DNA of 64,000 bases from a virus, in the IMG/VR virus record IMGVR_UViG_3300024354_000015, positions 24,244 to 88,243 of that record; one strand, 5' to 3'. Both the position numbers and the translations under genes were made by a program. Below the pieces are notes generated by a model. That model ran no database searches and was not told the DNA's origin. It saw only the letters and a program-made list of their open reading frames with translations. Shown here one piece after another: positions 30,359-39,228 of the stretch (position 1 is its first letter; every line of letters starts with the position of its first letter).

Positions 30359-30436
30359 TGGTGGGCCTTGTTGGAGTCGAACCAACTACCACCCGATTAT
30401 GAGTCGGATGCTCTAACCACCGTGAGCTAAAGGCCC
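30359..30436 (-). tRNA. tRNA with CAU anticodon, Ile2-like
   Basis: Acceptor GGGCCTT/AAGGCCC plus ACCA, loop CTCATAA (CAT). The D-arm and GACTCATAATCG anticodon arm closely resemble bacterial Ile2 (lysidine-modified, AUA-reading) tRNA; Met cannot be excluded. Confidence 0.8.
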
Positions 30437-30468
30437 AGTGCTGCACAAGCAACAACCACATTATGCAC

Positions 30469-30476
30469 GATAAATA
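30469..30476 (+). promoter_or_regulatory. Late-like box 5 nt before an ATG
   Basis: GATAAATA, TTTTA, ATG of a 14-codon leader frame at 30482 on the plus strand. Confidence 0.6.
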
Positions 30477-30481
30477 TTTTA

Positions 30482-30526
30482 ATGTCTAGCTCTTTCTTAC
30501 CAATTTGGATAAATGTCAGCACTTGA
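30482..30526 (+). CDS. Possible leader peptide
   Basis: 14 codons (MSSSFLPIWINVST) whose stop overlaps the ATG of the downstream oxygenase gene (frame overlap at 30513-30526). Placed exactly at the predicted late transcription start, so it would be the first codon of a leaderless mRNA and could couple translation. Confidence 0.4.
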   Translation: MSSSFLPIWINVST

Positions 30527-31211
30527 TCAAACTATAAAATTTATAGAAGCAAACAAAAGTAATACGTTTGTCTATGAAACAGATATCTCTGATCCTCTAT
30601 TCCAGAGTAAAGCTCCCTATTTGGAATTATTACTAGATGCACCCTATGCAGGAATGTTACAGGAAGCTCGTGCATTAAAAGATAGATTTGTAACACACAG
30701 GCCACAGGACGGCGAGGGTTGGCGAAGTCTTTGTGTACACGGAATCAGTGCAGAAAAGACCGGAGTTCCAGAAGAATATGGCTATACTTCAGATCAAGTT
30801 CCTTATTCTTGGACAGATATAGCACCGTTGTGTCCTGTGACAGTGGACTATTTTAAAAATAAATTTCCCTATCAAAATTACGATAGAATAAGGTATATGT
30901 TACTGGAGCCCGATGGATATATCTCTCCACATTTTGATAACCCTGAGAGTTTTTTAGGAAGTGCAGTTAATATAAGTCTTAACAATCCCGAGAATTGTAG
31001 ATTGGTTACCACTAGCGGTGAAGTGCCCTTTAAAGATTCTGGATCAGCGTTTTTGTTTAACACAAATTATACACACGCCGTTTATAATAACAGTCATCAG
31101 GATAGATTTCATATTATAGTTCACGGCACATTTGCTAGTGATTGGCAGAAAGTAGTACGTAGTAGTTACCGCGCAGCGTTAAAAAAACAGATTAATCCAT
31201 CACAATCATAA
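30513..31211 (+). CDS. Aspartyl/asparaginyl beta-hydroxylase-like oxygenase
   Basis: 232 aa. GYISPHFDNPE (HxD), TNYTHAVYNNS (distal His) and RFHIIVHG (Arg strand) match the Asp/Asn hydroxylase-like 2OG family. Plus strand, overlapping convergently the end of the 31192-32718 gene by 20 nt. Substrate unknown. Confidence 0.82.
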   Translation: MSALDQTIKFIEANKSNTFVYETDISDPLFQSKAPYLELLLDAPYAGMLQEARALKDRFVTHRPQDGEGWRSLCVHGISAEKTGVPEEYGYTSDQVPYSWTDIAPLCPVTVDYFKNKFPYQNYDRIRYMLLEPDGYISPHFDNPESFLGSAVNISLNNPENCRLVTTSGEVPFKDSGSAFLFNTNYTHAVYNNSHQDRFHIIVHGTFASDWQKVVRSSYRAALKKQINPSQS

Positions 31212-32718
31212 ACCCAGGTAAGTTATTACCAGGTATATGACTTGGAGCGTGATACTGGAATTTAAATTTTAGATCAGTAAATGCTGTTTTGACGGCAACC
31301 AAACCACCATTACCAGTGATGTCCAATCGACCTAGATAAGCTGGGCTTTGATTTACAATGTTTGTCATCATTTCAGCATATTGTTCTGCATCACTGCCAC
31401 GTGTGACTAAATTAAGCGTACCAACGCCTAATACATAAGTTAAAATATCTGTTGCTGCTTTGACTGTGTTGGTTCTAAAGCTAGGGTATCCCGCAGTTTT
31501 TTCTGCTTTAAGCTCCTTGGCTTTGCCCATATAGTAAGCACCATCAGCTGGTAATCCTGCGGGCTTTTCCCAACCACCAGCTGTCATTGCTGGATAAACA
31601 GTATTTAAAAAATCTGAATAGTATTCGGTAGGATTTTGAACTTTGTCCTTACTATAAATTTTTTTAATTAATTCATTAACTAGAGCTTGTAGGCCATCAT
31701 AGTCGTTAAAACTTCCACCTAAAATTTCCGTTAGTTTGACATACTCTGCTGTTTTTACAAAGGCTGCACCGCGGATAATCTTGTCAACGTTTTTGCCACC
31801 AGCACTGGGGTGATAACCTTTAAAAAGTTGAAATAGTTTTTCTACTTTTTTACTGTCTTTACTTCCGGATTTTTTAAGTTTGTCTTCATAGCTATCCATT
31901 AGATCAGCAATGCTAGCAAAGCTTGTCCCAGACCCAGTAAGACTTTTTACGCTATAATTATTTTTCCCCACTATTACATCAATTAAAGGGAAGTTTCCTT
32001 CTGCAGGAAACTCTATAAGTTCTCCTCCCTGGGAAAACATTATGGGTGCAAGTATCTCTCCGAAATCAACACTGAGTTGATTACGTGCTTTACTACCTAG
32101 TTTTTTATTTAACTCAGGGGATATAGTTCCTTGCCCTCCAGCCGCGGCTATGTCTAATAGTTGTGAACAAATTTCAATTAATTCAGGTCGTGTTTTAATT
32201 TTATCTGCTAGGGCTTGTTTTGTGGCGCCTACTAATTCGTCCTTGTTATAAGTTCTAACAGCTAGTCCCAGACTAACTGGTGTTAATTCTTTTTTACCTA
32301 CACTAATACTTCCTTGATCACCAACTCCGGCTACTACTAGGGTGTAGATTATGTTCTTTATATCTTGATCGTCGCTGGGTAGTTGATGTGCCTTGCCTGG
32401 TTTAATTTGATCAATAACGTTACTAGTTGTGCTGTAGCTTAGGATGTTGGCACGATATTGACCGCTAATTCTAAGTTGATCAGGATCAGGTGGTAGCTCG
32501 TCCAGTCCCAGACTGGCGAAGTAGTTGGTTATATCCTCGCGCTGAGCACCTTTAATCCTTATATAGATCACAGGACTCTCTGCTTTCTTTTCTACTTCAA
32601 AACGAATCCCCGGCATCACTGAGCCTAGGTTAGCAGCAAGAATACCAAGTTCTGCCCGGGTAGCATATCTTGCATCCACAGCTAGTTCCTGCAAGTTAAA
32701 AAGTTCCATAAGATTCAT
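31192..32718 (-). CDS. Large late protein with PD-(D/E)XK-like motif
   Basis: 508 aa from ATG 32718 (MNLMELFNLQEL), 4 nt behind a TATAAATA box; the ATG at 32709 is an alternative. A central LIDVIVGKNNYSVKSL has the strand-turn-strand D...(S)VK pattern of PD-(D/E)XK nucleases. The rest is helical with Gly/Lys-rich segments. Possibly a virion-associated or restriction-type nuclease; not recognised further. Confidence 0.7.
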   Translation of the reverse strand: MNLMELFNLQELAVDARYATRAELGILAANLGSVMPGIRFEVEKKAESPVIYIRIKGAQREDITNYFASLGLDELPPDPDQLRISGQYRANILSYSTTSNVIDQIKPGKAHQLPSDDQDIKNIIYTLVVAGVGDQGSISVGKKELTPVSLGLAVRTYNKDELVGATKQALADKIKTRPELIEICSQLLDIAAAGGQGTISPELNKKLGSKARNQLSVDFGEILAPIMFSQGGELIEFPAEGNFPLIDVIVGKNNYSVKSLTGSGTSFASIADLMDSYEDKLKKSGSKDSKKVEKLFQLFKGYHPSAGGKNVDKIIRGAAFVKTAEYVKLTEILGGSFNDYDGLQALVNELIKKIYSKDKVQNPTEYYSDFLNTVYPAMTAGGWEKPAGLPADGAYYMGKAKELKAEKTAGYPSFRTNTVKAATDILTYVLGVGTLNLVTRGSDAEQYAEMMTNIVNQSPAYLGRLDITGNGGLVAVKTAFTDLKFKFQYHAPSHIPGNNLPGFMIVMD

Positions 32719-32722
32719 CCTG

Positions 32723-32730
32723 TATTTATA
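32723..32730 (-). promoter_or_regulatory. Late promoter box
   Basis: Minus strand TATAAATA, 4 nt (CAGG), ATG. Near-leaderless, one nucleotide shorter than the other cases. Confidence 0.65.
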
Positions 32731-32785
32731 GTTTAAAAGTAAAATATTATGTATGTTGCAGCGCAATAAATATTATTACAACCTA

Positions 32786-32814
32786 ACTTTATACAATAAA
32801 AACCAATATGTCAA
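32786..32814 (-). promoter_or_regulatory. Host-like promoter candidate
   Basis: Minus strand TTGACA, 17 nt, TAAAGT, upstream of the 32718 gene; would give early in addition to late expression. Confidence 0.5.
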
Positions 32815-32969
32815 TCAAAAATACACTAGATAATTTAACGAAATGGCTGAGATCCGGGCCGCACACAGAAATCGAGGCTTTTATAGCTCGCAATAATCCT
32901 AAAAATGCGGCTGATGTAGAACATTTAATTAAACAATGGAATTATAGCCAGGAAAGATGCTGGCTATAA
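32808..32969 (+). CDS. Hypothetical small protein
   Basis: 53 aa (MSIKNTLDNLTKWLRSG...), amphipathic helices. AATAAATA box 36 nt upstream. Not recognised. Confidence 0.6.
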   Translation: MSIKNTLDNLTKWLRSGPHTEIEAFIARNNPKNAADVEHLIKQWNYSQERCWL

Positions 32970-33052
32970 TGTTTAGAAAATTATTAGATTACATCATTGA
33001 GTATCGTTGTAAAAAGGCTGCTGAGTACCTAGACCATCTAGTTATACGCTAG
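32969..33052 (+). CDS. Hypothetical micro-protein
   Basis: 27 aa (MFRKLLDYIIEYRCKKAAEY...), TAATG overlap with the previous gene. Basic helix. Ends with TAG overlapping convergently the end of the cupin fusion gene. Confidence 0.5.
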   Translation: MFRKLLDYIIEYRCKKAAEYLDHLVIR

Positions 33053-33851
33053 TCCTAGTTTTACGCTCAATGTCATCTTCGTCGCAACGGGCACCATATT
33101 GAATTTCCACTAATTTTAATGGCTGATTCTTGGGATTACATAATTGGTGCCATTGATTTTTTGCTATATGTAGACTTTGATGTTTTCCGTAGATACCACG
33201 TAACTCATAATCTGTGCTTCTGTCATTAATTGTATAAACTTCAGCAGTGCCTTCTACAACGAACCAATGCTCAGCACGATCCTGGTGACGTTGCATACTT
33301 AAACTACAACCAGGTTCTACGGTCAATTCTTTAACTTTTGTATGATCACCCACAGTGTGTAATACTCTGTAATAGCCCCAATTACGATCTGTTTTAGGTG
33401 CTTTCCATTCTTCTAGTATCCAGCTACTTGAATTCTTTTTATCTTCACCACCTACCCCAAATACAAACTCACAATTAGGATCATTTACATCCATTTCGGG
33501 AATGTTTTTTGCAGTACGATCTCCACCGTTGGCAAAAATTAATTTATTATTTGGATAATGTGCCCTTACTTGACGTATAAATTCTTTAGCAGACCCATCA
33601 TCATCATCGAATGTATATACTTCATCAACCATAGCTAGATTGTTTACTATACACAATCTTTCGTTCCAGGGCATAAACGCACGGCCTTTTTTACGTTCCA
33701 GCCATTCATCACTGTTAAGCCCCACTATCAAATAGTGCCCTAGTTTTTTTGCTTCTTTAAAATAGGCAATATGCCCAGAATGTACTGGATCGAAACCACC
33801 TGTAACTAAAACTATAATATCTTTATCTTCTATTTCATTTTGATTTTTCAT
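33042..33851 (-). CDS. Nucleotidyltransferase-cupin fusion
   Basis: 269 aa from ATG 33851 (SD GGAG, ATGA overlap). N-terminal half: cytidylyltransferase fold with VTGGFDPVHSGHIAYF (HxGH) and GLNSDEWLERKKGR, like the HldE/RfaE nucleotidyltransferase domain. C-terminal half: single cupin resembling the phosphomannose-isomerase domain of ManC (SMQRHQDRAEHWFVVEG, IAKNQWHQLCNPK). The fusion suggests activation plus isomerisation or modification of a sugar phosphate. The join is near residue 155. Confidence 0.84.
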   Translation of the reverse strand: MKNQNEIEDKDIIVLVTGGFDPVHSGHIAYFKEAKKLGHYLIVGLNSDEWLERKKGRAFMPWNERLCIVNNLAMVDEVYTFDDDDGSAKEFIRQVRAHYPNNKLIFANGGDRTAKNIPEMDVNDPNCEFVFGVGGEDKKNSSSWILEEWKAPKTDRNWGYYRVLHTVGDHTKVKELTVEPGCSLSMQRHQDRAEHWFVVEGTAEVYTINDRSTDYELRGIYGKHQSLHIAKNQWHQLCNPKNQPLKLVEIQYGARCDEDDIERKTRTSV

Positions 33852-34615
33852 ACTTGACTCCAACGGCAATAATGTCCTGATATCCAATGTGTAAAAATAT
33901 CTTCCTGTCTTATTTCTCCAGTGGTTTTTATTCCCACCACTGCACTGTCTGGTAATACATTTAAATCTACCAAATCTCCTAAGCTAGTATTTTTGGGATC
34001 AAGCTCGGGATTGTTTGTCTTATATACCATACTATAAATCCAGGGATCATTGGGTTTTTTATAAAAATGCCCTGTCCTACAATCGAAACCCGCAACTGCT
34101 AACATATACATCAGATTTGTAATATTATAGTTAAAGTAACTATAGCTAAGTGTCCTGGGATGCTGTACACCTTGATCATCTTTAATAGATGATTGTGGAG
34201 TAATCAATATTATAGCACCGCCAGGGTTAAGTTGTTTATTCCAAGTTTTTAAAGTGGTAAGTGGATTAACGCTGAATCTAAAACTATCGTGACTCCAAAT
34301 TAAATCTGCCTTGATTCCTGGATCATATTGTTCAAAATCTCCTTGTACAAACTTAAGATTATCTCTTAAATGTATTTTCAATCTTTTATCTATGTCCAGC
34401 GCATAACATTGTATATTGTAGGGTCTTTCTGTTCTAGGATTAATTTGTGTGGCCCACCATTGTGTATCAAAACCAGCACCGCAGCCCATATCATAGACTA
34501 CACTTACACTCTGCATAAAATCTTCGTATTTTTCAAGAAGCTGTAATGTTTCCAGACTGTGTTGATGACTTTCTTCATCGCTAGCAAATAGTCTATTCCT
34601 AGATCTAGCATTCAT
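33848..34615 (-). CDS. SAM-dependent methyltransferase
   Basis: 255 aa class I fold. Motif I VVYDMGCGAGFD, acidic residue after strand 2 (CYALDID), motif LIWSHDSFRFS. Substrate unknown; lies between uvsY and the nucleotidyltransferase-cupin gene with 4-nt overlaps at both ends, so sugar or small-molecule methylation is plausible. Confidence 0.83.
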   Translation of the reverse strand: MNARSRNRLFASDEESHQHSLETLQLLEKYEDFMQSVSVVYDMGCGAGFDTQWWATQINPRTERPYNIQCYALDIDKRLKIHLRDNLKFVQGDFEQYDPGIKADLIWSHDSFRFSVNPLTTLKTWNKQLNPGGAIILITPQSSIKDDQGVQHPRTLSYSYFNYNITNLMYMLAVAGFDCRTGHFYKKPNDPWIYSMVYKTNNPELDPKNTSLGDLVDLNVLPDSAVVGIKTTGEIRQEDIFTHWISGHYCRWSQV

Positions 34616-35064
34616 ATAACAATATCTTCCATACCAGCAGTGCGTAATCTAGCTACGTGACCAAGCATAAAGTTTTTACTTTCTAATCCCTTCATAAGAC
34701 CTAGCCATTTATTTCTAATCAGAGCTACTTCATTAATAATAGTCTCATAGTCAATTACTTCGTCTTCTCCGTCAGTATATTTTTCTGCATCTCTACTAGT
34801 CAAAGATCTGTTATAATTTTCTAGATATTTTTGAAAATGCCTACGTCGTATTTTTTTAAGTTGTATATTTAGGTAATTTAATACTGCTTCTATTTCTTGA
34901 AGTTGATTAAATCTGTGTTCAGTTATTCCAGGAAGATTCGCAACATTTTTTTCTAAGTTTCCTTTGACCGTACAGTCCTGTTTGGCCTGAATTAATTCAG
35001 ATTCATAGTAACTTATAAAGTCTGGTATTTTACCTAGATCGGAAACTATTTGATTATACCACAT
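34612..35064 (-). CDS. uvsY: UvsY recombination mediator
   Basis: 150 aa, helical, with ARLRTAGMEDI at the end matching the C-terminal helix arrangement of T4 UvsY and the charged central helix KKIRRRHFQKYLENY. UvsY loads UvsX onto gp32-covered ssDNA, and uvsX and gene 32 lie just upstream. Identification rests on weak similarity plus context. Confidence 0.68.
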   Translation of the reverse strand: MWYNQIVSDLGKIPDFISYYESELIQAKQDCTVKGNLEKNVANLPGITEHRFNQLQEIEAVLNYLNIQLKKIRRRHFQKYLENYNRSLTSRDAEKYTDGEDEVIDYETIINEVALIRNKWLGLMKGLESKNFMLGHVARLRTAGMEDIVI

Positions 35065-35068
35065 TTAA

Positions 35069-35305
35069 TTAATCTTCATAATCGTAATTTTCATCATCAT
35101 CTTCAGATTCTGATGCATATTGTTGATAACTGCGTTTAGTATATTGATCTGTCATTGCGAATTCATTTAGATCTAGATCACCCAGCAAATCAACTAGTAC
35201 ACTCATTAAGTTGTCGCTAGCCTCTTGCCTATCCTTGGCAGGAATATACTGTTTGAGTATACTATATGTTTCTGTAAGTGTATCAATTTCAATACTCATT
35301 TTCAA
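35069..35305 (-). CDS. Hypothetical acidic protein
   Basis: 78 aa with an extremely acidic C terminus (SESEDDDENYDYED). Overlaps the radical SAM gene by 17 nt. Not recognised; DNA-mimic or protein-interaction tail is possible. Confidence 0.68.
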   Translation of the reverse strand: MKMSIEIDTLTETYSILKQYIPAKDRQEASDNLMSVLVDLLGDLDLNEFAMTDQYTKRSYQQYASESEDDDENYDYED

Positions 35306-36827
35306 ATTCCTTTTTATTAAGTTTAAGTAAATCGTGTATTTGGTATTCCATAGTGGTCAATGTTGTGGGAAATCTATTATATCTTAGCTTCATAACTAAT
35401 TTAGTTGTCTCAGCATATCTCAAAAATCTTTCTTTAATAGTTAGCTCGGGATTAGAGTCAGCAGTCCAAAGATTACCGTATTCATTATTATACAAGTGAA
35501 TGCCTAGTTCTGTCGACATATTAGACAGAGGAGTATCAGGTAGTATTACAAGTGGACTATCTAGACTTATACCTATTATGGTATCGTCTATTAGATATTT
35601 TTGATATTTTTTTAACAAGTTAAGGGTGTCATTGTGATCTTCTAAAGTTTCTGTAGGATAACCAGTAAACATTAATAAAAAGTTTTCTATTTTATACTTA
35701 CTGCACATTTCCAGATGCCAGTCTATATCTTGGTTACTAAATTTTTTCCCAAGATGTTCGCGTACACGTTCACTACCAGATTCTACTCCTATCTGTATTT
35801 GTTTACACCCTGACTCTTTTAACAATGCAAACATTTTTTCCGGATGCTGTGATCTAGGTCTAATAATAAACTGACCGCTATATTTTATATTTTTAAGACC
35901 AGGATGTGTTTTATGTAGATCTATTAATCCTGTTGTGAGATCATTAAGTTGTTTAAGAGATCCATTTAGTAAACTATCAGAGAAAAAATAATCAGTTACT
36001 CCGTGTTTTAGATAATTTTGTGTTATTTCCCGTACTACATTTTGACCTGATCTGAATCTGAACTTTTTCCAAATAGCTCCCACGTCACAAAAAGTGCATC
36101 TACGCACACAGCCACGGCTAGCAGTGATTGTCACTGTTCTAGTAGGGTTGCCAGGATTTACATAATCCTGAAAATTTATTTTATTATAGGAAGGCAATGC
36201 CAGTGCATCTAAATTATCTATTTGAGGAGCCCAAGTTTCATATTCTGTTGACTTATCATTTAATCCCAGAACATTGTTGCCTTTAAAAAATTCATCTAAG
36301 ACGACATCACCTTCGCCCATAACATAATAATCAACTAGATTATTTTCTAAAAGAAACTTACCAAAAGATCTACCGTTTTTTTCTTGGCCAACTAGCGATT
36401 TATTCCCATAGCCCGCTGACACACCAGGGCCACCTGCTATTATTTTTATGTCTAAATTATGTTTGATACGTTCTAATAGCCTTTTAGCTAGTAAGTGTTG
36501 CATCACACTAAAAACTGTTGCAGCAATAAGATCTGCTTGGTATGACTTTATTTTTTCCACTGCTAGATCTAGAACATTCTCAAGAACACTCAAGGAGCCA
36601 GGGTTTGCTAGTTCTAGATTTTCTAAATCCTTTTCTGATCTAGCTACATATATTTTTTCTGTGATATCTGCATTTACATTATTTCTAAAAAATATATTAA
36701 AGTCAAAAAAATTGTAATTTATATTGTTATTCTCGCAGACGCCAGCTACAAATGCAGCGCCTGGTGGTGGCCTGTCCACAGAAATTAATCCTGACGTTAT
36801 AATCAAGACATTGTTAAACTTTGACAT
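35289..36827 (-). CDS. B12-binding-domain radical SAM enzyme
   Basis: 512 aa. N-terminal B12-binding region with SAGYGNKSL, then ASRGCVRRCTFCDVGAIW (CxxxCxxC, about residue 238). Same architecture as the enzyme at 17732 but clearly divergent. Placed between uvsX-side genes and a beta-rich protein; no carrier protein nearby. Function unknown, possibly C-methylation or ring modification. Confidence 0.84.
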   Translation of the reverse strand: MSKFNNVLIITSGLISVDRPPPGAAFVAGVCENNNINYNFFDFNIFFRNNVNADITEKIYVARSEKDLENLELANPGSLSVLENVLDLAVEKIKSYQADLIAATVFSVMQHLLAKRLLERIKHNLDIKIIAGGPGVSAGYGNKSLVGQEKNGRSFGKFLLENNLVDYYVMGEGDVVLDEFFKGNNVLGLNDKSTEYETWAPQIDNLDALALPSYNKINFQDYVNPGNPTRTVTITASRGCVRRCTFCDVGAIWKKFRFRSGQNVVREITQNYLKHGVTDYFFSDSLLNGSLKQLNDLTTGLIDLHKTHPGLKNIKYSGQFIIRPRSQHPEKMFALLKESGCKQIQIGVESGSERVREHLGKKFSNQDIDWHLEMCSKYKIENFLLMFTGYPTETLEDHNDTLNLLKKYQKYLIDDTIIGISLDSPLVILPDTPLSNMSTELGIHLYNNEYGNLWTADSNPELTIKERFLRYAETTKLVMKLRYNRFPTTLTTMEYQIHDLLKLNKKEFENEY

Positions 36828-37341
36828 TTTGCAATAGTGCTTCTATTTTTTCTATTTTTTCTAGTATAACTTTCTGTCGTTCTTCCGAATAGTTTTCAGA
36901 ATATAATTCATTGAATTTTAAACTATGATTTAATTTTTCGTCTAATACCCAGGTTTTGACAGGAAACTTAAATTTTAATTCCCAGTAAGCATTATTTAAC
37001 GCCCAGGTTAGCGCCTGTGGATAAGGACCATTGGGAGTAAAATATACTCCCTGATATTTAATTAGATCTGGGACCAAAATGTCATCAAGATAAAGATTTA
37101 TCAATGTTACAGATTGATCTTTAACAATAGTATTGTCAACTAGGACTGTACTATTGGGATGTTTTCCGTATAATTCTATTCGTAATACGTGGTCTCCCTC
37201 CATTAAATCAAGAGGTATATTTACCCTGGCATAGTCCGATTCAAAACTAAAGTCCTCATAAAGATCGTCATTAACGTAGAGTTTAATCTTGGGCCAACCC
37301 AGAGATTCAGTTGCTGTAAACTCCAGGGTTAAAATATCCAT
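36814..37341 (-). CDS. Beta-rich protein, paralogue of 46391-46885
   Basis: 175 aa. Beta-sandwich-like N terminus (EFTATESLGWPKIKLYVND) resembling carbohydrate-binding modules, then a shared block (VDN..., LYLDDILVPDLI, YWELKFKFP). Overlaps the radical SAM gene by 14 nt. The same partner arrangement (beta protein next to an oxidative enzyme) recurs at 46 kb. Confidence 0.68.
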   Translation of the reverse strand: MDILTLEFTATESLGWPKIKLYVNDDLYEDFSFESDYARVNIPLDLMEGDHVLRIELYGKHPNSTVLVDNTIVKDQSVTLINLYLDDILVPDLIKYQGVYFTPNGPYPQALTWALNNAYWELKFKFPVKTWVLDEKLNHSLKFNELYSENYSEERQKVILEKIEKIEALLQNVKV

Positions 37342-37342
37342 T

Positions 37343-38407
37343 TTATTCTTCTGTCGCTAGTTCTTCCAGTTTAGCTTTTTTATGTGGATTTGCTGTGAAG
37401 TCAGCCATTACTTGGTCTAGGCTACCATCCTCGTTACGTTCCCACGCCTTACGGAACTGTTTGATCACAGTACCATCTGCTAGGGTGTATTTAAGACTGT
37501 TGCCTTCCTTGGCCAGTAACCCCTTTTCTTCAAAAAGATCTACCAACCCGCTATAGGGATTCATACCTGTTTCATAGGGAATCTTTACTTGAACACTTTC
37601 AAAAGGTTTAGCATAACGAGTTTTCATAATCTTACAGGCAGCTCGAATACCTTTGACGTCACTGACTTTGTTGCCGTCCTCATCCTCTTTAAGTTTGAGT
37701 TTACGCATAGCGACAACGATTGAGCTTGCATAGATAAAGCCCTGACCACCTGAAATTTTATCGTCAGGATCAAACATATCCTGTGATGCGTAAGTGTGGT
37801 TAGTTGCAATTAGTCCTATATTCAAACTGCCGAACATATTTACACAGTTACGAACTAGTGCTGTTAAAGCCTTGGGCTTACGGCCCATATCACCCTTCAA
37901 ATCACCTGCTTCAAACTGATTAACATCAGTGGGAGTTAATAACATACCTAAACTGTCAATAATAAACAACACTTTGGGTCGATCATTTTCCGGAAGCGTT
38001 TTGTATTCTTTGACAAAATCATTTATAACCTTGGCCACGTCGTCGATCATCGCCATATTCAGTTTTAATAGTTTATCTTCACTAGTGTCTACACCCAGTG
38101 CGTGTAACCAGGCTTCATCAAGTGCGTTCTCAGTATCAATGAGAATAACATAAATGCCCTGTTGTTGAGCGTTCTTGACAAGATTTCCCGAACAGATAAA
38201 ACTTTTACCTGCTCCAGATTCTCCTGCGAATACAGTCACTTTGCCTAGCGGAACCCCACGGTTAAAATCTCCACTAATGAGATAGTTTAAAGCATAGTTG
38301 TTTGTGCTAATCCAATCTGTTGGATCTTGAAATCCCACAGATATGCCGTCTATGCTCTTAGTAATGTTTTTCCTAAATTTACTTACATCAAAAGGTTTGG
38401 TTGCCAT
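37343..38407 (-). CDS. uvsX: RecA-like recombinase UvsX
   Basis: 354 aa. Walker A GESGAGKSF (about residue 65), Walker B-type KVLFIIDSLGML, and a basic C-terminal region. Catalyses ATP-dependent strand exchange in T4-like recombination-dependent replication with UvsY and gp32. Follows an unknown gene by 2 nt. Confidence 0.93.
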   Translation of the reverse strand: MATKPFDVSKFRKNITKSIDGISVGFQDPTDWISTNNYALNYLISGDFNRGVPLGKVTVFAGESGAGKSFICSGNLVKNAQQQGIYVILIDTENALDEAWLHALGVDTSEDKLLKLNMAMIDDVAKVINDFVKEYKTLPENDRPKVLFIIDSLGMLLTPTDVNQFEAGDLKGDMGRKPKALTALVRNCVNMFGSLNIGLIATNHTYASQDMFDPDDKISGGQGFIYASSIVVAMRKLKLKEDEDGNKVSDVKGIRAACKIMKTRYAKPFESVQVKIPYETGMNPYSGLVDLFEEKGLLAKEGNSLKYTLADGTVIKQFRKAWERNEDGSLDQVMADFTANPHKKAKLEELATEE

Positions 38408-38409
38408 AA

Positions 38410-39228
38410 TTATTCCTTGATTAAAATTTTAAATATATTTTTTTGATTTTTTATTTTTTGTAAAGAGTGTTCCAGATCTTCTACTAACCCCAATGGTATT
38501 CTTCCGTGCCCTAGTTTTTTATCACAGGGATCTATGCTATTATCTTTCATCCATTGTACATAATTCTCGTCAGAAAGCAAACTATACGGAAAAAATATCA
38601 AACTGGCCTCGCCACTGTAATAATGGAGATTTTGAAGTCCAGGGTAATCGATGGGGAGGTTGTCTTGATATAGATCTAGGAACTCTTTGCCTAACTCTGC
38701 ATAATGCAGGTATAATGTACCAGCAGGCAGATCAAATTCAAAAAAATCATAGTCTTGTGGATCTAAACTTATTCTTCTATATTGATCTTTATTGAAACTA
38801 AAATAGAGATAGGGTACTTCAGGTATTTTAGTTTCTACTCTGTGCAGATAAAAGTTTAAATTTCTAATAGCATCTTTAAGTTCCTTGTTGGCCAAGCTAA
38901 AGATTCTGGTTGGGCTACCAAATCCCCCGCTTAGTTTTTCAAACTTACTGTGTAGATAATTGAAATAATCCTGAGGCTGATCTAGAATATTATCTCTAAC
39001 TTCTATAAAATTTTTAAGATACTTGTTTATTATTAGACAACTATCCATCAAAATTTTACAAGATTCTTCCAGAGATAATAATCCACTAAAAGCTTCATCT
39101 TGATTGATTTCACAGTTTTCCAGACACCATTGAAATTCCTTTGCCCATTTTCGAGCAAAGGAATTATCGTACAGATTGATGTCAAAAGACTCTTCTCCTG
39201 AAGAGCCCAGTAACACAGTAAGTTTCAT
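38410..39228 (-). CDS. Hypothetical protein between gp32 and UvsX
   Basis: 272 aa, mixed alpha/beta, no catalytic motif recognised (MKLTVLLGSSGEESFD...). Overlaps the gp32 stop by one base; co-transcribed with the recombination genes, so a replication/recombination accessory role is likely by context. Confidence 0.72.
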   Translation of the reverse strand: MKLTVLLGSSGEESFDINLYDNSFARKWAKEFQWCLENCEINQDEAFSGLLSLEESCKILMDSCLIINKYLKNFIEVRDNILDQPQDYFNYLHSKFEKLSGGFGSPTRIFSLANKELKDAIRNLNFYLHRVETKIPEVPYLYFSFNKDQYRRISLDPQDYDFFEFDLPAGTLYLHYAELGKEFLDLYQDNLPIDYPGLQNLHYYSGEASLIFFPYSLLSDENYVQWMKDNSIDPCDKKLGHGRIPLGLVEDLEHSLQKIKNQKNIFKILIKE

